Positions 8,725 to 16,244 of a stretch of DNA of 64,000 bases are shown here, in pieces (position 1 is the stretch's first letter; each line of letters opens with the position of its first letter). The notes under the pieces were generated by a model, which was given only the letters and a program-made list of their open reading frames with translations, did not search any database and had not been told where the DNA came from. The stretch covers positions 62,001 to 126,000 of the forward strand of contig NZ_JAMXLX010000001.1 of assembly GCF_024055605.1 (NCBI RefSeq), given 5' to 3'. The translations under genes were made by a program, and so were the position numbers. Source of the stretch: Ciceribacter sichuanensis. GTDB lineage: Bacteria; Pseudomonadota; Alphaproteobacteria; Rhizobiales; Rhizobiaceae.

Positions 8725-9323
8725 GCCTCTCTTCCCGTCATCATCCTTTCGCCGTCGCCTGCCTGTTTGTGTTGGCGTCCGCTTCCTCCGCAATTGCCCA
8801 TCCCGATATCGCGGTCACTGCGCGTGTCCTGTTCGACATCAGGGACGGGCGGCTGGTGTCCGTTGCCGAAAGCTTTGCCTTCGACGAGAAATACAGCGCC
8901 CGGCTGCGCTCCCGCTTCGATCATGATGGCAACGGCATGTTCGATGACGGCGAAGCCGATGGGTTGCGTCAGGCGCTGACCGGTGATCTCGCTAACAGGG
9001 ACTTCCTGACTGACCTGGTTCTCGGAGAACAGCCGCTCGAGATGGGAGAGCCGGACGCCTTCCATGTGACCGCCCAGGCCGGCAGCGTGTCGGTCACCTT
9101 TGGCTTTCGGCTGGAGGCCCCTGTTGCGATTGGTGCGGGTCAAAGCCTGACCCTCATGCATCGGGACCGGGATTATACGGTGGCCTTCCGGCTGGCCGAA
9201 GACAGGCCGGTGCTGATCCGGGGCGACGAGGGGCATTGCGCCTACACCGTTACCGACCGGCCGGATCGGGCCTATTTCGGCGGGCTGGTCGTACCGCAGG
9301 CGATCACCCTGACCTGCCGCTGA
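8721..9323 (+). CDS. DUF1007-family periplasmic protein
   Basis: The 200-residue product starts with a signal peptide (cleavage near SSAIAHPD) and fits DUF1007. Members are exported proteins commonly next to NiCoT/RcnA-type or HupE-type metal transporters. An EF-hand-like acidic loop, DHDGNGMFDDGEADGL, lies near residue 70. A Cys pair (EGHCAYTV and the final TCR) near the C-terminus could form a disulfide. The start overlaps the preceding stop by four bases. It ends 2 bases before the stop of the convergent LysR gene. A periplasmic metal-binding role is likely but not proven. Confidence 0.82.
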   Translation: MSLSSRHHPFAVACLFVLASASSAIAHPDIAVTARVLFDIRDGRLVSVAESFAFDEKYSARLRSRFDHDGNGMFDDGEADGLRQALTGDLANRDFLTDLVLGEQPLEMGEPDAFHVTAQAGSVSVTFGFRLEAPVAIGAGQSLTLMHRDRDYTVAFRLAEDRPVLIRGDEGHCAYTVTDRPDRAYFGGLVVPQAITLTCR

Positions 9324-9325
9324 TC

Positions 9326-10207
9326 TCAGACGAAGATCTGCCGGTTCTCGTCGATGAGTTCCTGCAGGAAGGAGACGACGGTGCGCACGCGCACCAGTTC
9401 GCGGGCGCTTTCGTGATAGGTAGTCCAATAGGCGCGGCGAATGACGACCCCGGGCAAAACGCGCACGAGTTCGTCGTGCTGCCGCGCGATGTAATCATGC
9501 AGGATGCCGATGCCGAAGCCGGCGCGCACGGCTTCCGTCTGGCCGATTGCGGAGGATATCTCGAAGCTGGAATCCCAGCCGCGCATCACCTCGCCGGTAT
9601 AGGCAAGCGATGCCGAATAGACGAGATCGTCCACATGGCCGATCAGCCGGTGTTCCCTCAGCGCCTCGACGGTCCCGGGCAGCCCGGCTTCATCGAGGTA
9701 GCTTCGCGAAGCATAGAGGCCGAGGGTGTAGTCCGTGAGTTTCGAGGAAATCAGCCGTCCCTGTTCCGGTCGCTCGATGGTGATGGCGATATCGGCCTCG
9801 CGCTGGGAAAGCGAGAAGGCGCGCGGCACCGGCACAAGCTGGATCTTGAGGGCGGGATAACGCCGAGTCAGTTCCCCGAGACGGGAAGCGAGAAAGGCGA
9901 CGCCGAAACCATCCGGCGCGCCGATGCGCACCGTGCCGGCGACCGCACTGTCGACGCGGCCGATATCCGATTGCGCCGCCAGCATCTCCGTTTCCATGCG
10001 CTCTGCGGCGCGGCTGAAGACCTCCCCTTCGGGCGTCAGCTCGCAGCCATTGGTGCGGCGGACGAGCAGGCGCGTCTGCAATGCTTCTTCCAGTGCGGTG
10101 ATCCGGCGCGACAGGGTTGCGTGATTGACCCCGAGCCGCCGCGACGCCGCAAGGATCTGCCCGGAGCGGGCCACAGCAAGGAACATGCGCACATCGTCCC
10201 AGTTCAT
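9326..10207 (-). CDS. LysR-family transcriptional regulator (divergent to mmsA)
   Basis: I place the start at 10207 (MNWDDVRMFLAVARSG), giving 293 residues and the standard LysR N-terminus; the longer frame upstream adds 39 residues that do not look like family sequence. The HTH is in AASRRLGVNHATLSRRITALE, with an effector-binding domain behind it. It is divergent from mmsA with 115 bases between starts, so mmsA is the likely target. An inverted repeat lies just upstream of the start (10218-10237) and may serve for autoregulation and mmsA control. Confidence 0.85.
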   Translation of the reverse strand: MNWDDVRMFLAVARSGQILAASRRLGVNHATLSRRITALEEALQTRLLVRRTNGCELTPEGEVFSRAAERMETEMLAAQSDIGRVDSAVAGTVRIGAPDGFGVAFLASRLGELTRRYPALKIQLVPVPRAFSLSQREADIAITIERPEQGRLISSKLTDYTLGLYASRSYLDEAGLPGTVEALREHRLIGHVDDLVYSASLAYTGEVMRGWDSSFEISSAIGQTEAVRAGFGIGILHDYIARQHDELVRVLPGVVIRRAYWTTYHESARELVRVRTVVSFLQELIDENRQIFV

Positions 10208-10217
10208 TTCGCATACC

Positions 10218-10237
10218 TTGTGTCGAAAAATGCACAA
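10218..10237. promoter_or_regulatory. Inverted repeat, possible LysR operator
   Basis: TTGTG and CACAA arms are separated by ten bases, 11 bases upstream of the LysR start and within the shared LysR/mmsA promoter region. LysR regulators bind dyads built around T-N11-A; the core here has T-N12-A, so the fit is close but not exact. The role is inferred from position. Confidence 0.4.
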
Positions 10238-10322
10238 CGGTTCTGTAATCCAGATCATTGCCTTGCGCAAATCGAAGTGGGAAGCTGCGCCATCACAAAA
10301 AGACCCCTGAGGAGGTTCATCC

Positions 10323-11819
10323 ATGTATGAGATCGGTCATTTCATCGGCGGCAAGCATGTCCCCGGCACCAGCGGGCGTACGTCGCCCGTCTACAACCCG
10401 GCAACAGGCGAGATCCAGGCGCAGGTCGCGCTTGCGACCGATGCCGAACTCGATGCCGCCGTGCAGAACGCCAAGGCCGCCCAGCCCGGCTGGGCCGCGA
10501 CCAATCCGCAGCGTCGCGCCCGCGTGTTCATGAAGTTCGTGGACCTCCTGAACAAGAACATGAACGAACTGGCTGAAATGCTCTCCAAGGAGCATGGCAA
10601 GACGGTCGAAGATTCCAAGGGCGACATCATCCGCGGCCTTGAAGTCTGCGAATTCGTCATCGGCATTCCGCACCTCTCCAAGAGCGAATTCACCGAAGGC
10701 GCCGGCCCGAACATCGACATGTATTCGATCCGTCAGCCGGTCGGTATCGGCGCGGGCATCACTCCGTTCAACTTCCCGGCCATGATCCCGATGTGGATGT
10801 TTGCTCCCGCGATCGCCTGCGGCAACGCCTTCATCCTGAAGCCTTCCGAGCGCGATCCGTCCGTTCCGATCCGTCTGGCCGAACTGATGATCGAAGCCGG
10901 CCTGCCGGCAGGCGTCCTTAACGTCGTCAATGGCGACAAGGGCGCGGTCGATGCGATCCTCACTCATCCGGAAATCAGCGCGGTCTCCTTCGTCGGCTCC
11001 ACCCCGATCGCCCGCTACGTCTATGGCACCGCTGCCATGAACGGCAAGCGCGCCCAGTGCTTCGGCGGCGCCAAGAACCACATGATCATCATGCCGGATG
11101 CCGATCTGGACCAGGCCGCAAACGCCCTGATGGGCGCCGGCTACGGCTCCGCCGGCGAACGCTGCATGGCGATCTCGGTTGCCGTTCCGGTCGGTGAGGA
11201 AACCGCTAACCGCCTGATCGAAAAGCTGACGCCGATGGTGGAAGCGCTTCGCATCGGCCCCTATACCGACGAGAAGGCCGATCTCGGTCCGGTCGTCACC
11301 AAGGAAGCCCAGGCCCGCATCAGGTCGCTGATCGACAGCGGTGTCGCCCAGGGCGCCGACCTCGTCGTCGATGGCCGCGATTTCAAGCTGCAGGGCTATG
11401 AGAACGGTTACTTCGTCGGCGGCTGCCTGTTCGACAACGTCACCCCGGACATGGACATCTACAAGACAGAAATCTTCGGACCGGTTCTCTCGGTCGTTCG
11501 CGCCAAGAACTATGAGGATGCTCTTGCCCTGCCGATGAAGCATGAATACGGCAACGGCGTCGCGATCTACACCCGCGACGGCGACGCTGCCCGTGACTTC
11601 GCTTCCCGCATCAATATCGGCATGGTCGGCGTCAACGTTCCGATCCCGGTTCCGCTCGCCTACCACTCCTTCGGTGGCTGGAAGTCCTCTTCCTTCGGTG
11701 ACCTCAACCAGCACGGCACGGACTCGATCAAGTTCTGGACCCGCACCAAGACGATCACCAGCCGCTGGCCTTCGGGCATCAAGGATGGCGCCGAATTCGT
11801 GATGCCGACGATGAAGTGA
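10323..11819 (+). CDS. mmsA: CoA-acylating methylmalonate-semialdehyde dehydrogenase
   Basis: The 498-residue product is a full-length aldehyde dehydrogenase of the MmsA subgroup, which turns methylmalonate semialdehyde (valine catabolism) or malonate semialdehyde (inositol, beta-alanine) into propionyl- or acetyl-CoA. The MmsA-type active site is clear: GYGSAGERCMAIS with the catalytic Cys, the NAD-binding motif FVGSTPIARYVYG, and the C-terminal SFGGWKSSSFGDLNQHG. A strong GAGGAGG ribosome site lies before the ATG. Expression is probably controlled by the divergent LysR gene. The last 50 bases are repeated 109 bases further on with only silent changes. Confidence 0.95.
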   Translation: MYEIGHFIGGKHVPGTSGRTSPVYNPATGEIQAQVALATDAELDAAVQNAKAAQPGWAATNPQRRARVFMKFVDLLNKNMNELAEMLSKEHGKTVEDSKGDIIRGLEVCEFVIGIPHLSKSEFTEGAGPNIDMYSIRQPVGIGAGITPFNFPAMIPMWMFAPAIACGNAFILKPSERDPSVPIRLAELMIEAGLPAGVLNVVNGDKGAVDAILTHPEISAVSFVGSTPIARYVYGTAAMNGKRAQCFGGAKNHMIIMPDADLDQAANALMGAGYGSAGERCMAISVAVPVGEETANRLIEKLTPMVEALRIGPYTDEKADLGPVVTKEAQARIRSLIDSGVAQGADLVVDGRDFKLQGYENGYFVGGCLFDNVTPDMDIYKTEIFGPVLSVVRAKNYEDALALPMKHEYGNGVAIYTRDGDAARDFASRINIGMVGVNVPIPVPLAYHSFGGWKSSSFGDLNQHGTDSIKFWTRTKTITSRWPSGIKDGAEFVMPTMK

Positions 11820-11842
11820 TGCCCTCCGGGGTTTCCAGCTTG

Positions 11843-11879
11843 CGCGTGACCGCGGCACTGCGTTTGCCGCGGTCACGCG
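11843..11879. terminator. Strong hairpin behind mmsA
   Basis: A perfect 15-base-pair stem (11843-11857 with 11865-11879) with a 7-base loop lies 23 bases after the mmsA stop. No T-run follows directly, so it may protect the mRNA end rather than terminate alone. It sits between the mmsA stop and the duplicated mmsA tail. Confidence 0.6.
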
Positions 11880-11881
11880 GG

Positions 11882-11931
11882 CGGGCATCAAGGACGGTGC
11901 CGAATTCGTCATGCCGACGATGAAGTGATGC
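11882..11931 (+). pseudogene. Duplicated 3' tail of mmsA
   Basis: These 50 bases repeat the end of mmsA (11773-11822), including stop codon and two bases beyond. There are three differences, all at third codon positions and all silent (GAT/GAC, GGC/GGT, GTG/GTC), so both copies encode GIKDGAEFVMPTMK and a stop. No start or upstream coding frame accompanies it. The pattern suggests a remnant of a second, diverged mmsA allele left by recombination. Confidence 0.75.
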
Positions 11932-11980
11932 GCTTGACCTCTCCACCGGTGAGAGGTCTGCAAATACTTTGAAGAACTCG

Positions 11981-12010
11981 AAAACGGGTCTCGAAAGAGG
12001 CCCGTTTTTT
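11981..12010 (+). terminator. Rho-independent terminator downstream of mmsA
   Basis: The stem ACGGGTCTC/GAGGCCCGT with a GAAA loop (one G-T pair) is followed by a run of six T. It is a canonical intrinsic terminator and closes the mmsA unit after the duplicated tail. Confidence 0.9.
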
Positions 12011-12113
12011 CGTTGCGCACAACTTGCGACAAGGGCGTGGCCGTGGCAGGTCTATCTGTGGATGCGGTCGGGGGACCGAATCCGCTGAATCGACAGAAGC
12101 AAGTGGGGCGCAA

Positions 12114-13187
12114 ATGGCAGCATTACAATTTACTCCCGCGTCGACGGTGACACGCGGCGAGTTTCGCGGGCGCGCCGGCGAGTATTTCGGCATCTGGATC
12201 GTCAATATATTGCTGACGATCGTCACCATCGGGATCTATTCCGCCTGGGCGAAAGTGCGCCGCAATCGCTATTTCTACGGCAATACCTTCCTCGACGGCC
12301 ACTCCTTCGACTACCATGCCCGAGGCAAGCAGATCCTCATCGGCCGCGTCATCGTCGTCGCCTATCTGATCGTCTACAACATCGTGCTGACAATCATGCC
12401 GCTGGCCGGCGCGGTGCTGGCGGTTGGCATGCTGCTCCTGCTGCCGTGGATCGTCGCGCGCAGCCTGCGCTTCAATGCCCGCGTGACCAGCTATCGCAAT
12501 ATCCGTTTCGATTTCGTCGGCAAAACCTGGGGCGCCTTCGTGGCGATCATTCTCGGCGGCCTCATCTCGATCGTATCGCTCGGCATTCTGGCGCCTTTCG
12601 CCAGCCGCTGGCTCTATCGCTACATCTTCAACAACCTGCGCTACGGCGATCGTGCCTTTGCGACGGATCCCGGTATCGGCAAGCTCTATGGCGTCTGGTG
12701 GATCTCGGCGCTGATTTCGCTTGTCGGCTTCGTCATCGCGGCGGGAATGGGTTTCCTGTTCTATGCGGCAACCGCGTCCAATATGGATTTCCTCACCGAG
12801 GAGGAGCGGACCATCCAGATCGTGGGCGCCATCTATGGCACGCTGGTTCCGCTGCTGGTGCTTTATGCCGTCGCTGCCATTTTCTATCGGGTCGGCGTGC
12901 GCAATGTCGTCATGCAGGCGACATTGCTCGACGGACGCCACAGGCTTTACAGCGATCTGTCACGGCTTCGCTATTTCTGGATCGTGGTATCGAACCTCGT
13001 TGTCTCCGTGTTGTCCTTCGGACTGATGCGCCCCTGGGCGGCGATCCGCGAGCGACGCTACACGGTCGAACATTCCGGCATTGCCTTCGATGGCAATATC
13101 GGTGAAGTCATTGCTTCCATCGAAGACACGGGCTCGGCGGTGACGGCTGAATATATCGATATGGAAGGCTTCGACTTTGGCTTCTGA
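12114..13187 (+). CDS. YjgN-like DUF898 membrane protein
   Basis: The 357-residue product matches the DUF898/YjgN family: repeated blocks with several membrane spans and motifs such as GEFRGRAGEYFGIWIVN, GIYSAWAKVRRNRYFYGNT and GLMRPWAAIRERRY. The ATG at 12114 follows a G-rich site. Two DUF898 half-repeats seem present (about residues 10-160 and 170-340). The function of the family is unknown. It overlaps the M48 peptidase gene by 11 bases, so the two are co-translated; I recall this pairing in other proteobacteria. Confidence 0.86.
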   Translation: MAALQFTPASTVTRGEFRGRAGEYFGIWIVNILLTIVTIGIYSAWAKVRRNRYFYGNTFLDGHSFDYHARGKQILIGRVIVVAYLIVYNIVLTIMPLAGAVLAVGMLLLLPWIVARSLRFNARVTSYRNIRFDFVGKTWGAFVAIILGGLISIVSLGILAPFASRWLYRYIFNNLRYGDRAFATDPGIGKLYGVWWISALISLVGFVIAAGMGFLFYAATASNMDFLTEEERTIQIVGAIYGTLVPLLVLYAVAAIFYRVGVRNVVMQATLLDGRHRLYSDLSRLRYFWIVVSNLVVSVLSFGLMRPWAAIRERRYTVEHSGIAFDGNIGEVIASIEDTGSAVTAEYIDMEGFDFGF

Positions 13188-14253
13188 GGCAACCGGCAGC
13201 GAGGCGCGGATCATCGCCCGTGGACACTGGCATCCGCCACGCTCCAGCAAGGCGCTGGCCGCGACGCTTTTCGCCAGCGATAGCACTCTTCTGGTGCGCC
13301 TCGAAGGAGAAGCGGCGGGCGATCCCGCCGCGTTCAACGACGCTCGCCGGGTGACGATCTCCGATCGTGTCGGCAATATCCCCCGCCGCGTCGGTTTCGT
13401 CGACGGATCGACATTCGAGACTGCAGACAATGATGCCGTCGATGCCTGGCTGAGAAAGACCCGCTCCCGCCACCATGGGTTCGTCCATGAGCTGGAGAGG
13501 TTCCATCCCCGGCTGATCGCTTTCGTTCTCGGAATCGTCCTGCTGGGAGGCCTCGTCTATCGTTTCGCCCTGCCGGCGCTGGTTGAGGTCGCCGTGGCCG
13601 TCACGCCACCCGTGGTGCCGAAGATGATGTCTTCGGGAACGCTCGCTTCGCTGGACCAGGCGGTGTTTTCGAAGAGCGGGCTGCCGGAAGAACGGCAAAG
13701 GGAGCTGACCGAGAAGTTCGAAGCGCTTGCTGCCTATTCGGTGCGCGGCAAGGACGGCTACGATCTCAATTTCCGCAAGGGCGGCCTGATCGGTCCGAAC
13801 GCCTTCGCTCTACCGGATGGTACGCTGGTTATCACCGACGAGCTTATCGACCTTGCGGCCGGCGACAGCGAGATGATCCTCGGCGTTCTGGCCCATGAGA
13901 TCGGCCATGTGGAAAAGACCCATTCGCTGCGCCAGCTCTATCGGGCGGCCGGCATGGCCGGGCTGGTCATGCTGATCGCCGGCGATATCGGCTCCGTCGG
14001 TGAGGACATCCTGACCAACGGCGCAGCACTGATCTCGTTGTCCTACTCGCGCTCTGCCGAAAGCGAGGCGGATCACGTTTCGGTCGAACTGATGGCCAAG
14101 GCGGGCCACGATCCGGCGGCAATCGGCCGCTTCTTCGAACTGATCGAAAAGAAACTCGGCGACAGCGGCGAAACCTCCATCCTCTCGACCCACCCCGGCA
14201 CGCCAGAGCGCCGCCGCCAGATCGACGAATGGGCGAAGGAAATCCGCAAATGA
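13177..14253 (+). CDS. Membrane-anchored M48-family metallopeptidase
   Basis: The 358-residue product begins at a TTG that overlaps the DUF898 gene by 11 bases. Residues 1-100 form a cytoplasmic domain of unknown type, one transmembrane segment follows (LIAFVLGIVLLGGLVYRF, about 110-130), and then comes a Zn-peptidase domain. The catalytic zinc motif HEIGH lies in LGVLAHEIGHVEKTH and the third ligand in SRSAESEADHVSVELM. The domain should face the periplasm, as in BepA-like proteases. The tight link to the DUF898 protein suggests that the two form a complex in membrane quality control; this is inference. Confidence 0.87.
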   Translation: MASEATGSEARIIARGHWHPPRSSKALAATLFASDSTLLVRLEGEAAGDPAAFNDARRVTISDRVGNIPRRVGFVDGSTFETADNDAVDAWLRKTRSRHHGFVHELERFHPRLIAFVLGIVLLGGLVYRFALPALVEVAVAVTPPVVPKMMSSGTLASLDQAVFSKSGLPEERQRELTEKFEALAAYSVRGKDGYDLNFRKGGLIGPNAFALPDGTLVITDELIDLAAGDSEMILGVLAHEIGHVEKTHSLRQLYRAAGMAGLVMLIAGDIGSVGEDILTNGAALISLSYSRSAESEADHVSVELMAKAGHDPAAIGRFFELIEKKLGDSGETSILSTHPGTPERRRQIDEWAKEIRK

Positions 14254-14276
14254 AAAAGGGCGGCCTCAAGCCGCCC
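14253..14276 (-). terminator. Rho-independent terminator of the iron-binding-protein gene
   Basis: Read on the minus strand, a 7-base GGGCGGC/GCCGCCC stem with a five-base loop is followed by TTTTT. It lies 28 bases past the stop of the minus-strand gene that ends at 14304. Confidence 0.85.
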
Positions 14277-14303
14277 CTGTCATTGTGAGGGACTGGACCG
14301 TCT

Positions 14304-15347
14304 TTACTGGGTCGGACCGTCGTTGAAGCCGACCTTGTCGACCAGCTCGGAAGCGAGCTTGCGATTGGCGGCAATGTCGACGAGCGGCAGCGTGTCGGGC
14401 TTGATCGGGCCGAAGGAGGCAACGACGTCCGAGACCTTGGCGCCCGGCAGAACCGGATATTCGAACACCTGATCCGCATAGATTTCCTGGGCCTTGCCGG
14501 AGGACAGGAATTCCATCAGCTTGATGGCATTGTCCTTGTTGGGGGCGTTCTTGGCCAGCGCCATGCCGGAAATATTGACATGGGTGCCCCGGTCCGCGGC
14601 ATTGGGGAACAGCACCTTAATGGCGGCAGCCCATTCCTTCTCTTCCGGGTCCTTGTCGTTGGTCAGCATCAGGCCGACGTAATAGGTGTTGCCCAGCGCG
14701 ATGTCGCATTCCGCGGACATGATCGATTTGGCCTGGCTGCGGTCGTTGCCGTCAGGCTTACGGACGAGGTTGTTCTTCAGGCCAGCCAGCCACTTCTCGG
14801 TATAGTCGGCACCATGATGGGCGATCATCGAGGCGAACAGGCCGATATTGTAGGAGTGCTGGCCGTCGCGCACGCAGATGCGACCCTTCCACTTCGGATC
14901 GGACAGTTCTTCGTAGGTGATTGCCGTTTCCGGAACGCGTTCCTTCGAAGCATAGACCACGCGGCCGCGGGTGGTCAGGCCGAACCACTCGCCCGCCGGA
15001 TCGCGGTACTGCGCCGGAATGTCCTTGTTGATGATGTCGTTCTGCACCGGCTGAGTGACGCCGCCGTCCTTGGCTTCGATCAGGCGGCCGATGTCGACGG
15101 TCAGGATGACGTCGGCGGGAGAGTTGGCGCCCTCGGCGGCGATGCGCTCGACCAGGCCCTTGTCGAGAAAGAGCACGTTGGTCGCGATGCCGGTTTCCTT
15201 GGTAAATTCGTCGAGCAGAGGCTGGATCAGTTCCGGCTGGCGGTAGGAGTAGACGTTCACCTCGCCATCGGCAAGCGCGGCGCCTGCCATCATACCGAAA
15301 GACACAGTGGCGAGAAGCGCGGCGCGCATTGTTTTTGCCGAGAGCAT
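14304..15347 (-). CDS. Ferric-iron ABC transporter substrate-binding protein (FbpA/AfuA type), orphan
   Basis: The 347-residue periplasmic protein has a signal peptide (cut near GAALADGE) followed by VNVYSYRQPELIQPLLDEF, the typical start of the FbpA/FutA group. A Tyr pair lies in GNTYYVGL, matching the iron-binding tyrosines of the class. It would carry Fe3+ in the periplasm to an inner-membrane permease. No permease or ATPase gene is next to it: an intrinsic terminator closes the gene and the neighbour on the other side is rirA. A TGA-N9-TCA box lies 38 bases upstream of the start, so iron control by RirA is likely. Confidence 0.92.
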   Translation of the reverse strand: MLSAKTMRAALLATVSFGMMAGAALADGEVNVYSYRQPELIQPLLDEFTKETGIATNVLFLDKGLVERIAAEGANSPADVILTVDIGRLIEAKDGGVTQPVQNDIINKDIPAQYRDPAGEWFGLTTRGRVVYASKERVPETAITYEELSDPKWKGRICVRDGQHSYNIGLFASMIAHHGADYTEKWLAGLKNNLVRKPDGNDRSQAKSIMSAECDIALGNTYYVGLMLTNDKDPEEKEWAAAIKVLFPNAADRGTHVNISGMALAKNAPNKDNAIKLMEFLSSGKAQEIYADQVFEYPVLPGAKVSDVVASFGPIKPDTLPLVDIAANRKLASELVDKVGFNDGPTQ

Positions 15348-15385
15348 GGAAACCTCCTCTGGTGCATTCCATATTAGATATTAGT

Positions 15386-15400
15386 TGAGCGTTCTAATCA
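15386..15400. promoter_or_regulatory. Iron-responsive operator (IRO box) for RirA
   Basis: TGAGCGTTCTAATCA fits the TGA-N9-TCA iron-responsive operator described for rhizobial RirA. It lies 38 bases upstream of the iron-binding-protein start and 132 bases upstream of rirA, so it may serve one or both. A second site of this form stands before the TonB receptor gene in this window. Confidence 0.75.
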
Positions 15401-15532
15401 TGAATTGCGGAAAGCTGTCAATGCGGCTAGGTTTCAGTCACGGGCACGTGAACGCTGAACTTGAGTATTTTGGAATTGTTCAAAACTATAAAAGACGCTA
15501 TATAAGGCTTCAAACGAGTCAGGGAGTCAGGC

Positions 15533-16009
15533 ATGCGTTTGACAAAGCAGACAAATTACGCAGTGCGCATGCTCATGTATTGCGCCGCGAACAAAGAGCA
15601 TCTGAGCCGGATCCCGGAAATCGCCAGGGCTTATGGCGTATCGGAGCTGTTCCTGTTCAAGATTCTTCAGCCGCTCAACAAGGCCGGACTGGTGGAAACC
15701 GTTCGTGGCCGCAACGGTGGTGTACGCCTTGGTCGTCCGGCGGAGAAAATCACCTTGTTCGACGTGGTCAAGGTCACGGAAGACAGCTTCGCCATGGCGG
15801 AATGTTTCGAGGACGATGGTGACGTCGACTGTCCGCTGATTGACAGCTGCGGTTTGAACTCCGCGCTGCGCAAGGCGCTCGGCGCCTTCTTCGAGGTGCT
15901 CAGCGGCTACACCATCGACGATCTGGTCAAGGCCCGCCCGCAGATCAATTTCCTGCTCGGCATCAACGATTTCGAGCCCAAGGCCGCCATTCCGGCACCG
16001 GCTGCCTGA
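15533..16009 (+). CDS. rirA: Rrf2-family iron regulator RirA
   Basis: The 158-residue product begins MRLTKQTNYAVRMLMYCAAN, the recognisable start of rhizobial RirA. A winged HTH occupies the first ~75 residues, and three Cys that bind a 4Fe-4S cluster are seen in AECFEDDG and in CPLIDSCGLN. RirA represses iron-uptake genes when the cluster is assembled and lets go when iron is scarce. It is divergent from an iron-binding-protein gene preceded by an IRO box. It is probably the regulator of the siderophore locus further along this window as well. Confidence 0.96.
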   Translation: MRLTKQTNYAVRMLMYCAANKEHLSRIPEIARAYGVSELFLFKILQPLNKAGLVETVRGRNGGVRLGRPAEKITLFDVVKVTEDSFAMAECFEDDGDVDCPLIDSCGLNSALRKALGAFFEVLSGYTIDDLVKARPQINFLLGINDFEPKAAIPAPAA

Positions 16010-16037
16010 TCGGGCCGACTCGCTTTTGTTCATTCGG

Positions 16038-16070
16038 ACCCCGCTGTGCCAACCGGCCCGGCGGGGTTTT
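16038..16070 (+). terminator. Rho-independent terminator of rirA
   Basis: ACCCCGC and GCGGGGT arms (16038-16044 and 16061-16067) close a loop with a possible inner GCC/GGC pairing, and are followed by TTTTCGTTTGTT. It lies 28 bases after the rirA stop. Confidence 0.8.
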
Positions 16071-16159
16071 CGTTTGTTCCCGTGCCCCAAATGCCATTCG
16101 GACAGAAAAAGTCGCCCGATCCATCCGGCCCCCCTTGAGCGGCGGCGATCTTCAAAATA

Positions 16160-16173
16160 CGTTTACGTAAACG
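16160..16173. promoter_or_regulatory. LacI-family-type operator
   Basis: CGTTTACGTAAACG is a perfect 14-base palindrome with the central CG step typical of LacI/GalR-family operators. It stands 71 bases upstream of the GMC oxidoreductase start. No LacI gene is in the window, so the regulator would be encoded elsewhere; GntR of the gluconate system is an obvious candidate given the gluconokinase gene downstream. Confidence 0.6.
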
Positions 16174-16244
16174 GAAGTGATGGAGGTCGCTTCCGCCGAT
16201 GGTCGGTCATCCGGCCCATGGCAGCTTTGGGAGGAGCGCCTTCA

